DNA of 64,000 nt from Proteromonas lacertae (taxonomy: Eukaryota; Sar; Bigyra; Opalinata; Proteromonadidae). Below are positions 1 through 10,884 of the stretch, one piece after another. The stretch is taken from the NCBI GenBank assembly GCA_002245135.1, contig NGBS01000002.1, positions 333,689 to 397,688 on the forward strand, written 5' to 3'. Each line of letters opens with the position of its first letter. The stretch's first letter is position 1. Below the pieces are notes generated by a model, which saw only the letters and a program-made list of their open reading frames with translations, had not been told where the DNA came from and did not search any database. A program made the translations under genes and the position numbers.

Positions 1-1
1 G

Positions 2-3000
2 GGTTGTTATGATGATAATTGTAGAACGACAGTCTCTGAGATATTCAACGATGATAATAATGAAAGAAAACTAAGTTTGTGGTTCCCAGGTCCATCATCA
101 GGTGAAGAATGTAATAAATATACATTTTATACAGGTTTAGTACCATCTACCTATGTCAAACCATTATCATCATTCTTAGATCAAGTGAATAGTAATAATC
201 TGATATATTTAATAGGTGAAGATACTGACAATGATAGAGTGCTTCATAATATATTATTAAATGCATATGAAGGATTACATACATCAATGGGTGATAGTTA
301 TATTGAATCTGGTAGTAGTGGTTTGAGTTATGCAGTAGCGAATACAATAATAGCAAAGTGTCCAAGAGGATGTACTGTTATATCAACTTTAGATAGAACA
401 TCAACTATTGATTTTGTTAATTATTTTGATACATTAATTACCACTTCCATGAAAGATTTATTCAATGTGATTATACTTGAATTAGATCAAGATATTGTTT
501 CATCATTTAAGATAAGTGGTAATGTTCACTATTATATAGGTGCATCTTATTTTGAATCTATTAATCCTACCTGTGCATTCATTGAAACAATCACAGAGAA
601 TTACGGTACAATGACTTCTAATGAACTAGCTCATAACTCCTATTTATCATTAAGAATATGGACAAAAGCAGCATCTGTAGTTGGATATACAGACAGAGAA
701 GCTTTAAGAAAAGAATTATATTCATTGACTTATGAAGGATGTCTTACTACTGTAATGATGTTTAGTAATAACCATTTATCACTACCTTATTACATAATGG
801 AAGTTAATAAAGATTTAACATTATCTGTTGCTTATAGTCAAACAAGAATACAAGAACCATTAGCTTGGAGTTGGGATTTAAAAGAATCTGATGGTAAGAT
901 TTGTGACTGGTCAGCTACTGGTGTTGGTGAGAAAGGAAGTGTCGAATTGTTTACAATTGCAGTTGCATTGTCAATCAGTGGTGCTTATAGAGATATTGAT
1001 ATGTATGTATTGAATATATTTGAGTTAATATTTGCTGATTTAAATAACAACAAGCAAGGATTATTAAGTAAAAGAGTAACTGTTCAAAGTTATGATATTG
1101 AATCTAATGATAATATATGCGCTAATTTATTGAAAGAATATTTACATGATAAAGAAGATGGTAAAGGTGATGGAGTTATATTTACATCAGCATCCTCCTC
1201 ATGTATTAGTATGATTTCATCAGAGTTGATTGAAAAGGATATTCCAATGTTCATTATAGGTTATACAGGAGGTGAAGAATGCTATGATAATGTGTTTTAT
1301 ATTCAAAAAGAACCAAGTTTTGTTGATAGATTAATTGATTTTATGATGGTTCCATCTGATCCAAAATCATTAACTTATTGTGTTATTGCTCCAGCTGATG
1401 CTATGGGACAAGGATATTATGATTATATTATTAAATATCTCAACTTTGTTGGTGCTGTAGTTGCTTATGGTGATAAAAATAGTAAAGTTGATAGTGATGA
1501 TTTCTCAATTACTGTTACAAATATGATTGATCAAGCTTCTGATGGATGTAATATTCTATTCTTAGGTAGTGTAGCAATGCATGTTACTTTAGATAAAGGC
1601 TTAACAGATGCTAAAGTAGATAGAAGTAAATTCCCTATTATTTCATTAACAACAGCATCAAATGCAGCAGTAAAAGGAGTTCATCCATTCTATTCAGCTC
1701 AGAATTATTTCACTAATTTAGAAGGTGAATTAAATCAACAAATGAAAGATGATATATTATCTGTTACTACTTATGTGACTGAACCTATGTTTGTGTCTTA
1801 TGTAATATCAAAGATGTATATAAATGCTGTAAATACTTTAAAGAAATCAAGTGCAGTTGATATAAGAGAGTATTTATATACAGCTACATTTGAAAGTGCA
1901 AGTGGTGAATTAACTATTGGCTATAACAATTATATGAATCATTTCATATTCTTTGGTTTAATGAAAGAGAATGATCCTGAATATGGATTTGATATAGTGT
2001 TTAAATCATCTGATATTCATAAAGCAAACACATGGAAGCATTTAATAACTAGTGGATTCTATAGATGTAATTTCCACGATACAGATGAAGGTAGTTCGTA
2101 TATAGAACCATCTATTTCAATTGGTATTCTTACATCCTACAGTGGTGAGTATAGTACAACAGAAATATCAATAACCAGAGGTATAATGCTAGCAGTAAAT
2201 CAATTGAACAAGAATGGTGGTATATTGAATAAGAAAATTGATATGGTAATTAGAGATGCTAAATCTGATATTAGTTTGTATGTAAAGTATGCTAAGGAAT
2301 TAACAAGATTAGATAATGTTGTATTAGTATTTGGTGGAAGTAGAGCTGTAATATATGAAGAATTAACACCCTTCTTTGAATCAAGTAGTAAATTATTCTT
2401 CTTCACTGGTATTGCTACAACAGAGAATTGTCCAAAGTACAGTTTTAAAACGCAAATGACTGTTAGTCAAATGGTAAATGGTGTATGGAAGTATATATTA
2501 CCGAATGTTGATCATGTTTATATTGTTCAAGATTATTCAAAATTAAGTCAACAGTTTAGCAGAGGTTTAGATATATTATGTGAAAAGATACAATTAGAAA
2601 CACACGTTTTGAATCTTACATGGATTGTTGATCCATCTAATGAATTAGAAGAAATAAAGAAAGAATTCCCATTTGATACATTAGATAAAACAAGTGCGAT
2701 TGTATTGACAGTAGAAGCTGAGAATAATAAACCAATTTTAGATTGGTTATGTAATAATAACTTTGTTGCCAGTAAAACATACGTTGTATCTGCTACTTTG
2801 GATAGATATTTAATGGAATTTATATCTGCAAAGTGTTTAGCTGGTGCTTATCTATTAACTCCATTTATTAAAGAAATGGGTTTATCCACATCAGATACAA
2901 CTACTTATTTATCATCAGCATCAGAATTTGTAGAGAATTTCTTAGAGAATTTTGGTGATATGGAACATATAACAGCTTCTACAGAAAGTGGATATTCAGC

Positions 3001-5446
3001 AATCACATTATGGTCAGATGTAGTAAGTGCTTATACCATGTCATTTGATAATGATAAAGTAAGAAGTGCATTATATGGTTTTTCAACAGTTATTCCATCT
3101 GGAAGTGTAGTAATGAATTCAAATGGTTTTGCTAGTAGAATTATATACTTGTGTTTAATAGGTCAAGATAAGAGTATCTCTGTATATGATTATGCAGCTA
3201 GTAATGAAGAAGGTGAAGCTTGGAATCATGTTTATCCTGAGAATGAAGGTTATATCTGTGATTGGTCAACTTCTGATGGTGGTCATGAGAAATACAGACC
3301 AGATTCATTAAAGATATTGTTCTTACATGAAACTAATGCGTTAAGATCAAAAGAAGTTAATTCAATGATAATGGAATATTCATTAGTACAAGATATTAAC
3401 TCTGGTGGAATAAATGGAAGACAAATAGTTCCAATATTTATATTTGCTGATGCTTATGAAGATTTTAAGAATGCAACAACACCATATTTAAAGGATGAGG
3501 AAGTAGTTGCATTATTTGGTTGTAGTAATAAAGGTTGTAATGAAAATGCTAAAGAATTTGCTGCTGCTACTGGTACATTATGGATGTATTATTCAAAATT
3601 AGAAGGAAATGCTTGTTATGGTAATAGAATAGCAATTAGTTCAACTCCAGCACAAAGATTCTTATCTGCTGAGTATTATTTAGATTCAATAGGTGTAAGA
3701 ACATTGATGTTTATAGGAGATGATAGTGCAGTGATGGATAAATACTTTAATACGGTTTATTATTATGTAAAGAATCATTATAATACAATGAAACAAACAG
3801 TTAGTAGAATTACAATTAAAGATAAAAGTGAAATTTCAAATGTATTGACTAATATAAAGAAGAAGAAAGAGAATGATGATATTGATAGAATTGGATTATT
3901 ATACTATCTCTCAGGTACTTTGAGTAATGATTTTATATCTGCATATACCAGTAATTCATTCAATAGTCGAGAAATATTAATTGTGTTTATGAATTATGTT
4001 AATGGTGATTATTCATCCACCGCTTTATCTAATATTTATGGTTCTTTGGTTATTAATTCATTTGATAGTATTATTACAACAGCTTTATCTCAATCATTTG
4101 TCAATGCAGCACAAGGTTTCTTAGGTATTACAAAAACTGTTGATGAAACTATTGAAGCAATTAAAGATTCATTTGTAGTATGGCAGACTGTATATACGAC
4201 ATCATCAACAGATTCTAGTAAAATCATTCCACCAATTAGATATATGCAGTTATCTGCAGTTAATTTACAAGTAGATGTTCCATCAGGTTTATTATTAATT
4301 GATGAGTCATTGTACGTATCTAGAAACTCATTTATATTTGAAATCAATCGTAATGCTAAGTTTATTCAACTGTTCCCATCCAGTGGTTCAAATCATTTAT
4401 TCAATTCTGATGCTTATCCAGAAGGTTTACCAGATGAATGTAAATTTGGAAAAGATCAAGTATTCCATAAGTATGATGATGCAATTTTAGGGTTAAGCTA
4501 TGCATTAATGGCAATATCATTTATATTTGGTATTTCATGTTTAATATTCACAGCAATTCATAGAAAGATGAAAATTATAAAGACATTAGGTAGAGCTCAT
4601 AATTATATGTGTTCAATTTCAATTATTTTATTATCAATTTCATCAATACCAATTACATTATATCCATCAGATGATGGTATAGTTTGTGCTGCAAGAGTTG
4701 TTTGTTTAGGTATAGCTGTAAAAGGTTTGATTGGTACATTCATGGCGACTGAAGTGAAGTTATATATGAAGAGTAGAAGAGTTGGTAATTCAACAATTAA
4801 GAAAACTAAAATACCATTTACATTAGTATTGTCTTTTTGGTTAGGATTTATAGTATTTGAAGTGTTGATTGTGTTATTATGGTTCTTAGTTGATCCTAAT
4901 CAATACATGGAAACTGAAAGTGTATCTGAAAGTGATTATTTCAATGTTGTTAAAACAAGAGAATGTACAATTTCAACTCCATTTATAATAATTGAATTAG
5001 TTTCTGATTTTGTACCAGTTGCATCATTATTATATATGTCAAATGTAACAAAAGCACTTGCTAATCAACACAATGATTCATTTGGATTGTTTATATCTTC
5101 TATTGTTGTAACTATACTTGGTGCTATTATGGTATTATTGGATTTCAACATTAATACTGATCCTGATTCAGTGTTATTGCTAAGATCAATGGGTATCCAC
5201 TTAACAGGAATTATATTAGCGTCGTTGTTGTTTGGCTTAAAGTTGGTTAATTTATACTTTGATGAAGATGCTAAAGATTTGACATCAAGTGGAAGTGCTG
5301 GTGTAAATGCAACTGGTCTAGGTTCTGTTAAATCTACAAGTAAGACTTCTCATAAATCTCTTTCAAATATGTCATTTACTACCAATTTATCAAAGACATT
5401 TAATACACAAACAAGAAGCAAATTTACAACCCTTACTAAACAATAA
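2..5446 (+). CDS. Class C GPCR-like receptor with tandem Venus-flytrap modules (5' partial)
   Basis: The frame is open from base 2, so the gene starts outside the window; about 1,814 codons are seen. Most of the protein is a series of periplasmic-binding-protein-like (ANF-receptor/Venus flytrap) modules. I count about four, ending near residues 290, 690, 1085 and 1470 as numbered from base 77. The third has the clearest start (SIGILTSYSGEY, later LNKNGGILNKKI). The linkers share the motif ICDWS (ICDWSATG near residue 276, ICDWSTSDG near 1,070). A cluster of hydrophobic helices follows at about 1,480-1,740 with the order expected of a 7tm_3 domain, then a Ser/Thr-rich cytoplasmic tail. The likely role is ligand sensing at the plasma membrane and G-protein signalling. 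Ordinary class C receptors have one flytrap, so the stacking is unusual. The ligand cannot be inferred. The 7TM and flytrap calls are from pattern and hydropathy by eye. Confidence 0.85.
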   Translation, partial: GCYDDNCRTTVSEIFNDDNNERKLSLWFPGPSSGEECNKYTFYTGLVPSTYVKPLSSFLDQVNSNNLIYLIGEDTDNDRVLHNILLNAYEGLHTSMGDSYIESGSSGLSYAVANTIIAKCPRGCTVISTLDRTSTIDFVNYFDTLITTSMKDLFNVIILELDQDIVSSFKISGNVHYYIGASYFESINPTCAFIETITENYGTMTSNELAHNSYLSLRIWTKAASVVGYTDREALRKELYSLTYEGCLTTVMMFSNNHLSLPYYIMEVNKDLTLSVAYSQTRIQEPLAWSWDLKESDGKICDWSATGVGEKGSVELFTIAVALSISGAYRDIDMYVLNIFELIFADLNNNKQGLLSKRVTVQSYDIESNDNICANLLKEYLHDKEDGKGDGVIFTSASSSCISMISSELIEKDIPMFIIGYTGGEECYDNVFYIQKEPSFVDRLIDFMMVPSDPKSLTYCVIAPADAMGQGYYDYIIKYLNFVGAVVAYGDKNSKVDSDDFSITVTNMIDQASDGCNILFLGSVAMHVTLDKGLTDAKVDRSKFPIISLTTASNAAVKGVHPFYSAQNYFTNLEGELNQQMKDDILSVTTYVTEPMFVSYVISKMYINAVNTLKKSSAVDIREYLYTATFESASGELTIGYNNYMNHFIFFGLMKENDPEYGFDIVFKSSDIHKANTWKHLITSGFYRCNFHDTDEGSSYIEPSISIGILTSYSGEYSTTEISITRGIMLAVNQLNKNGGILNKKIDMVIRDAKSDISLYVKYAKELTRLDNVVLVFGGSRAVIYEELTPFFESSSKLFFFTGIATTENCPKYSFKTQMTVSQMVNGVWKYILPNVDHVYIVQDYSKLSQQFSRGLDILCEKIQLETHVLNLTWIVDPSNELEEIKKEFPFDTLDKTSAIVLTVEAENNKPILDWLCNNNFVASKTYVVSATLDRYLMEFISAKCLAGAYLLTPFIKEMGLSTSDTTTYLSSASEFVENFLENFGDMEHITASTESGYSAITLWSDVVSAYTMSFDNDKVRSALYGFSTVIPSGSVVMNSNGFASRIIYLCLIGQDKSISVYDYAASNEEGEAWNHVYPENEGYICDWSTSDGGHEKYRPDSLKILFLHETNALRSKEVNSMIMEYSLVQDINSGGINGRQIVPIFIFADAYEDFKNATTPYLKDEEVVALFGCSNKGCNENAKEFAAATGTLWMYYSKLEGNACYGNRIAISSTPAQRFLSAEYYLDSIGVRTLMFIGDDSAVMDKYFNTVYYYVKNHYNTMKQTVSRITIKDKSEISNVLTNIKKKKENDDIDRIGLLYYLSGTLSNDFISAYTSNSFNSREILIVFMNYVNGDYSSTALSNIYGSLVINSFDSIITTALSQSFVNAAQGFLGITKTVDETIEAIKDSFVVWQTVYTTSSTDSSKIIPPIRYMQLSAVNLQVDVPSGLLLIDESLYVSRNSFIFEINRNAKFIQLFPSSGSNHLFNSDAYPEGLPDECKFGKDQVFHKYDDAILGLSYALMAISFIFGISCLIFTAIHRKMKIIKTLGRAHNYMCSISIILLSISSIPITLYPSDDGIVCAARVVCLGIAVKGLIGTFMATEVKLYMKSRRVGNSTIKKTKIPFTLVLSFWLGFIVFEVLIVLLWFLVDPNQYMETESVSESDYFNVVKTRECTISTPFIIIELVSDFVPVASLLYMSNVTKALANQHNDSFGLFISSIVVTILGAIMVLLDFNINTDPDSVLLLRSMGIHLTGIILASLLFGLKLVNLYFDEDAKDLTSSGSAGVNATGLGSVKSTSKTSHKSLSNMSFTTNLSKTFNTQTRSKFTTLTKQ

Positions 5447-5561
5447 ATATTATTATTATTATAAGTTTGTTTTGTTTTTGATTGAAAAAAAAAGAATCAA
5501 ACATCTCTCAAACCTCAATTTTTCATTTTTATCGATTTTTTTGTGACATTAAAGAAATATA

Positions 5562-6744
5562 ATGTCATTTGAAGTAGAATTAGTTAGAGGAGCAGCTAGA
5601 GCATGTTCATACAAAGGTTTGAAGACACCATGTTTGTATCTTCAAAGTAAAGGTGGAGTTGTTCCATATTTAATGAGAGGTATAAAACTCAAGTAGCTTA
5701 ATTAAATAGAATATCTTGATAAATTACCAAAAAACTTCGGGATTTGTCTTAATTATGGAGATGTGTATAACAACATCGTAATTTAATATTTTAGTTTTAA
5801 TTATATCGATTTATTGGATAAAGGGAATTCACTTAAGAAGTTATTATCATATGAAGGTTATAATATTCATATACAACTTAGAGATCCACTCACATTTCAA
5901 ATTCCAAAAACAAATGATAATACATGTTCATTTGACACAATAAGTGGAAAAAAGAAAACCACTTTAGAAGATTATAACAGTTCCATAATGAAGTTGAATC
6001 CTGACTCATTTACCATATTAAATGATGAAGTAGATTATACAACAGGTAAAAATCGAAGTAATGAAGCAACAAAAAGATCAATAAAATGGTTATCTCAAAC
6101 AATTCAAATAGATATTCCAAATATATCAAAATTTTGTTTAATTCCAACAGGAAACGATCTTAAATCTAGAATAGATATAGCTAAGCAAATAAGTCACTAT
6201 AATGGAGTAGATGGTTATCAAGTCGGTGGTATTGGTACTGGTGAATATCCAAATGATCGAGTGAATATTTTAAATGGAATAATAAGTGAATTACCTGCTA
6301 ATACACCAAAATTAATAATTGGAATGAATAATCCATATGAAATAATCCAAGCAGTGAAATGTGGTATTGATTTAGTTGTAACTAATTATCCATATATATT
6401 AACAGAGACTGGAAGTGCTTCAACGTATAACTAATTTACATTTAATTTATACTATGTATAGAATGGAAAGTAGAGATTGTAATGGAGTAGATAGTTTGGA
6501 TTTGACTGATCCTATTTATGCAAAAGATGAAAGTCCACTCATGACAGATTGTGATTGTTATGCTTGTAAGAACCATAGCAGATGTTATGTCCATCATTTA
6601 TTGAATTGCAAAGAAATATTAGGTAGAGTATTGTTATGCATTCATAATACATACAGAATGTTGGTATTTATGAATTCTCTGAGAGATTCAATAATGAATG
6701 ATACTTTATCTGATTTTGAAAAGAAATACCAATCTAATTTATAA
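5562..6744 (+). CDS. QTRT2: Queuine tRNA-ribosyltransferase accessory subunit 2 (QTRT2-like)
   Basis: Four exons (5562-5679, 5710-5764, 5795-6424, 6462-6744) join in frame to 361 codons; the three introns are 30, 30 and 37 nt and all start GTAT. The product belongs to the tRNA-guanine transglycosylase family: GVDGYQVGGIGTGE-type barrel segment, LIIGMNNPYEI, and a C-terminal zinc site CDCYACKNHSRCYVHHLL. The catalytic aspartates of the active subunit are not evident at the usual positions. The length and the N-terminal MSFEVELVRGAARA also resemble the non-catalytic partner that pairs with QTRT1 to insert queuine at the tRNA wobble base. The partner is not in this window. The start is the first ATG, shortly after an AT-rich leader. 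Confidence 0.85.
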
Positions 6745-6826
6745 ATTCAAATAACTTTCTTTACTTTATTTTAATGGTAAATTTTAATTTTGTTTTTTCA
6801 TTTGAAAATTAAAATGACAAATAGAT

Positions 6827-6835
6827 TTGGCTCGA
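6827..6835 (+). promoter_or_regulatory. Candidate promoter motif TTGGCTCGA upstream of the PX-PDZ gene
   Basis: GC-containing nonamer in an otherwise AT-rich gap, about 70 bp before the ATG. It is one base from the TTGGCTTGA seen upstream of several other genes here. Functional status is inferred from recurrence only. Confidence 0.35.
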
Positions 6836-6905
6836 ACATTTCATTTCTTGGAATTGTGTTCTTGCGTTTTTCTTTCCATATTTTTGATTAATTAGTCTTT
6901 ATAAA

Positions 6906-7875
6906 ATGGGAAAACATTCTAAAGATAAAGCTGAACTTGTGGCAGCAAAAATAGGAGGACACGTGGTAGTTAAAGATGAGTATAACAAATCAGTTTGTTT
7001 TTACGAAGTTTGTTCAGTAATAGAATCACAAAAATATGGTAAATTTATTGTCACACAGCATCACAGATACCAAGACTTTGATATACTACAAAAAGCCATT
7101 GTGAAAGCATTGAAAGGTGATAAAGAGATGAGAGTAATTCCAGCTCCTCCACCTAAAACATTCTCATTGTTTACAAATACCTTAAGCAAAGAATTCATAA
7201 AAAAGCGAGCTAGTCAATTGAATTCCTATGTAAAAGCATTAGCTACCTTACGTAAATTTAAGAATTTGGATTGTGTACTTCATTTCTTTGGATATTATCC
7301 AAGAACTAAATCTCGAGAATCATCAGTTGCTTTCCCCAGTATATTGATATTATTTATTTTAAATAGAGGAATTTGGAATGAAAATAACTGATCCAGGTAA
7401 AAAATATGATTGTCATGCAGTTGTAAAGCAATTCAAACAAACTAAGCATCACAAGAAGAGTCCAGCCGAAAAATCAGGAAGAATAGCTATTAATGATCTT
7501 ATAACAAGAGTTAATGGTAGAGCAACAATAGATTTACAATATGGACAAATTTTCGAGTTAATTAAGTCATTTGAAAAACCAATAATATTAAACTTCTTAG
7601 GATTCCCAATCCCAGCTTCTGAAGAACAAATTCAAGAGTTTATTGATAATGAAAAAGTAACTTCAAGTGGAGCAGAAGATAAGAAAGAAGAAAGTGAGAG
7701 TGAATCAGAAGGTGAGGTAGAAGAAGATTCTAAAAAAGATGAATCTGAAGAAGAAGAAGAAGATGAGGATAAAGAAGAAAGTGAGGATAGTGGAAGTGAT
7801 AGTGACAGTGATAGAAAAAGACCAAAGAGACATGCTAAAAGAGCCTATGATACTAGCGATTCAGATGATGATTAA
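6906..7875 (+). CDS. PX-PDZ domain protein with acidic tail
   Basis: Two exons split by a 28-nt intron at 7339-7366. Residues 1-140 form a PX domain: RYQDFDILQKAI, then PPPKTF and the downstream arginine/lysine-rich helix (FIKKRASQLNSYVKAL). This fold commonly binds phosphoinositides on endosomes. After the intron comes a PDZ-like segment (SPAEKSGRIAINDLITRVNG, then the beta strand PIILNFLGF). The protein ends in a long Glu/Asp/Ser tract with a basic patch (KRPKRHAKR). It is probably a peripheral membrane adaptor in trafficking; specific cargo is unknown. A TTGGCTCGA motif lies about 75 bp upstream of the ATG. Domain order PX then PDZ is the reverse of sorting nexin 27. Confidence 0.8.
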
Positions 7876-8064
7876 GTGTAATTATTAAATGAAATTAATT
7901 TGTTTAATGTATATCCTAAGTTTTTATTGTTTCTTTGTTATTTGTCCCAATAAACAATAATATTATTTAACATTGTCATGTATTATCAAATAAATATATT
8001 TAATCTTACTATAAAAATTGAAAATCTCTCATATTCATATATATGCTTTTCAATATGAATAAAA

Positions 8065-8685
8065 TTATTGATTTACTCCAACGACACACTTTCTACTTCG
8101 CTTAAGCGAATGAGATAGTGAATCAATTGGATCAGTTTCAGTTGATAAAGGAGGTGGATAAAACATAGAAGATGATTTGGTTGGATATGGAGGAATTGAC
8201 ATGAACTGAGTGGCAGAATGAGAATTCTCAGGGTTAAATTGAAAGGAGATAGTTGAAGTGGTTGTATTGTTATAATTATTCAATTCAGAATCAGGAATTC
8301 TTCTTAATACTAAATCATCATCGATAGATGGTAATTCACCAGGTGGTTCTACTATGATTTGGCTATTGGTAAGTGGATTATTCTGATTGGAAGAATATAA
8401 TGATATTGGTTCATTTGACTCCATTGAAGTTGACGAAGCAGAGGATGTTGTGGATGTTGTGGATGATGATAATGATGATGATGATGTTGCGGAATGTACA
8501 GAACGTTTTCTACTAATGTTATTATTATTATTTGAAATAGATGGTTTGAATAATGGCAGAGATGTATTTACTACTTCTTGTTGTGGTGTTGAAGGATGTA
8601 TTGGTGGTGGAGATGGAGGTAATGATATTGGTTGTGATGGTGATGATTGCTGTTGTTGTTGCTGCTGAGGAGGAGGAAGTGTTTG

Positions 8686-8727
<42 letters not shown>

Positions 8728-10501
8728 AGGTTGTGGTTGTGGTGATGGATTAATAATTGGTTGTAATATAGGTGGAGGAGAAGCTAATGGTTGTTGTTGT
8801 TGTTGTTGTATTACAAGTTCATTTCTATAATCATCATCATATTCTTCGTCGTCGTCGTCAATATTATTATTAGTGCTGTTACTATTATCACTGCTATATA
8901 AACTCAATGGAGTAATTGGGATTTGGTGTAGTGATGTATTAAATAATGACATTCTGTTGTTATTAATTGAATGTTTATTATTCAATGATGATCTTGTTGA
9001 TTTGGTGGATGAATAATGATTATTATATTTCTTCATCTTTCTCTTTGGCATTAATGATAATGGATCATATGGATCATCAAATATAACTGGTGGATCTAAC
9101 ATATATGGTGAATTGAAATACATATCATTATTCAATAATGGCTGGTTAATACTGTCATTGTTACTATTATTATTATTATTATGTTGTTGTTTTATTATTC
9201 TACCATTGTAATTATTGCTCTGTTGTAGCCTATGTTGTTGTTGTTGTTGTTGTGGATCTGATTGTGGAGTAGTATTGAAATCCGTAAATGGTTGACTATT
9301 AAACTTGAAATATGGTTGTGGAGGAGGTGATGGTGGTTTATTAAACAAACCAAAAGGATGGAAAAATGGTTGGAATATTTTATAACCTAATGATTCCTCT
9401 TCGTCTTGTCGTTGTCGTTGTTGTTGTTGTTGTCGTTGATTCTGTTGGGATAATGGATTAATACAACGTGATACAGATTTCCTCTTTGTTGTTAATGATG
9501 ATGATGCAGTTGTTGTTAATGAATTATGCACTGATTCTCGTTGATTATTTACTGGATTTGACAATAATGGAATAGGTACTGGAGGAACTGAAGCTGTTGG
9601 ATCTATTGGGATGATTATTGAACCATCATTCTTCACTGTCTTTATAATATTATTATTATTATGGGTACTTGTGTTTATTATTGGATTATATGGTGCTGTA
9701 GATGATCTACTGCTATCACTATCATCAGGAGTACGATAAGATGTTGTATTCGGTGTATTATCTTCAGATGACAGTAATCTAGAATCATCTCTCATTTTCT
9801 TAATTTCCGGGTAATTATACTCTAATATTCTATCAAAAATTGGTTTGAAACAACAACATGGGAAATACATAAACGTCCTATTAAAAAATCCCCAATGATT
9901 AAGAAAAAATATGTGTATAGCTGGAATTATATATATGAATATAACACAATGAGCATATCCTATCCAACACAATACCATTAGTGTTATATATGTCCCTCTA
10001 AATGAATCACTTTTATTAGGAAAAAAGACGTTTGTACAGCCTAAAACTAACCACGGTAGAGTAAGTATAACTAATATTACATGAAAAGCTATAGCTATAT
10101 TATAATATGTGACATTCCACAATCTAGAAAATGAGATATTGACTAAAAAATACATTTTGTGAAACTCTGTCCTTGTCTTCTTCCTGATCCTTGACATTTT
10201 TCTGTTTACAATAAAATATAAATATATTAGAAAACAAAACTGAAATGCATGCATTATACCAACAGTCTATCATATTATAATTTTAATTTTATACTAATGC
10301 CCAGCCTGCTGCTGTGGATTTATTGTGTGATAATTCAACACCAGAAACTGGTATAAACACTGATGCTTCTGTTAGGTGATATATAGCTGAAAAAAGAACA
10401 CAAGAAAATCTATGTAAATAAATTGAAATAATGTACTGATAATCTGATGAGAAGGGAGATGTTAAAATCCTATAAATCCCCTGACAAACGAACGACGCCA
10501 T
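8065..10501 (-). CDS. Multi-pass membrane protein with long low-complexity cytoplasmic tail
   Basis: Two exons joined across a 28-nt intron (10267-10294); the first exon begins MASFVCQGIYRIL and the join reads AAGWAL then TVGIMHAF. About four to five hydrophobic helices occupy the first 210 residues (for example YNIAIAFHVILVILTLPWLV and TLMVLCWIGYAHCVIFIYII). A Cys cluster (FPCCCF) follows. The remaining ~580 residues are low complexity: poly-Gln, poly-Asn, poly-Thr (encoded by a GTT/ACA-type repeat around 8685-8730) and Ser/Pro-rich. I do not recognise the family of the membrane region. The tail is likely cytoplasmic and disordered. A TTGGCTTGA motif, read as its complement on this strand, lies about 115 bp upstream of the start. 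Confidence 0.75.
8686..8728 (-). repeat. Trinucleotide microsatellite encoding a poly-Thr run
   Basis: About 14 tandem trinucleotides inside the tail of the membrane-protein gene, flanked by shorter poly-Gln encoding runs. They stay in frame, so length changes alter only the disordered tail. Confidence 0.8.
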
Positions 10502-10884
10502 ATATATTGTGAATAATTAAATATTATAAATATAAATGCACTTAAATTCTTAAATGATAGTATTGATTCAATCTCACTCAAAAACAAAAAAAGAGCACTC
10601 AAACCTACACAATTTTTGGCTTGAATTAATATTTTGTGTTTTTATGTCCAACGCACTTTTGTAACATTAATTGTCAAACTAAAATTATTGAATAGTAATT
10701 GTCTATTTTTACGAAATGCCAGTAGAATCTTATGAAAACATTTTTGTAAGTGAAATATCTAAACAGCTTAAAGTTATTATTTTCCATATATTTATAATTT
10801 GCTCATAGTAGCACTGCATTTTCACAACAGTAATGATTAAAAAAAGAGAAATATTAATGAATATAGTGTAATTACAGTTTAAAT
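10502..10884. other. Intergenic region with candidate promoter motif
   Basis: About 380 bp between the start of the membrane-protein gene and the end of the DENN gene, both on the minus strand. It holds TTGGCTTGA at 10616-10624, which in minus orientation sits upstream of the membrane-protein start. No open frame of note. Confidence 0.5.

Noticed and set aside
8387-8668. Plus-strand Asp/Val/Cys-rich frame over the membrane-protein tail
   Set aside because: Mirror of poly-Gln/Ser/Thr codons; no independent support.
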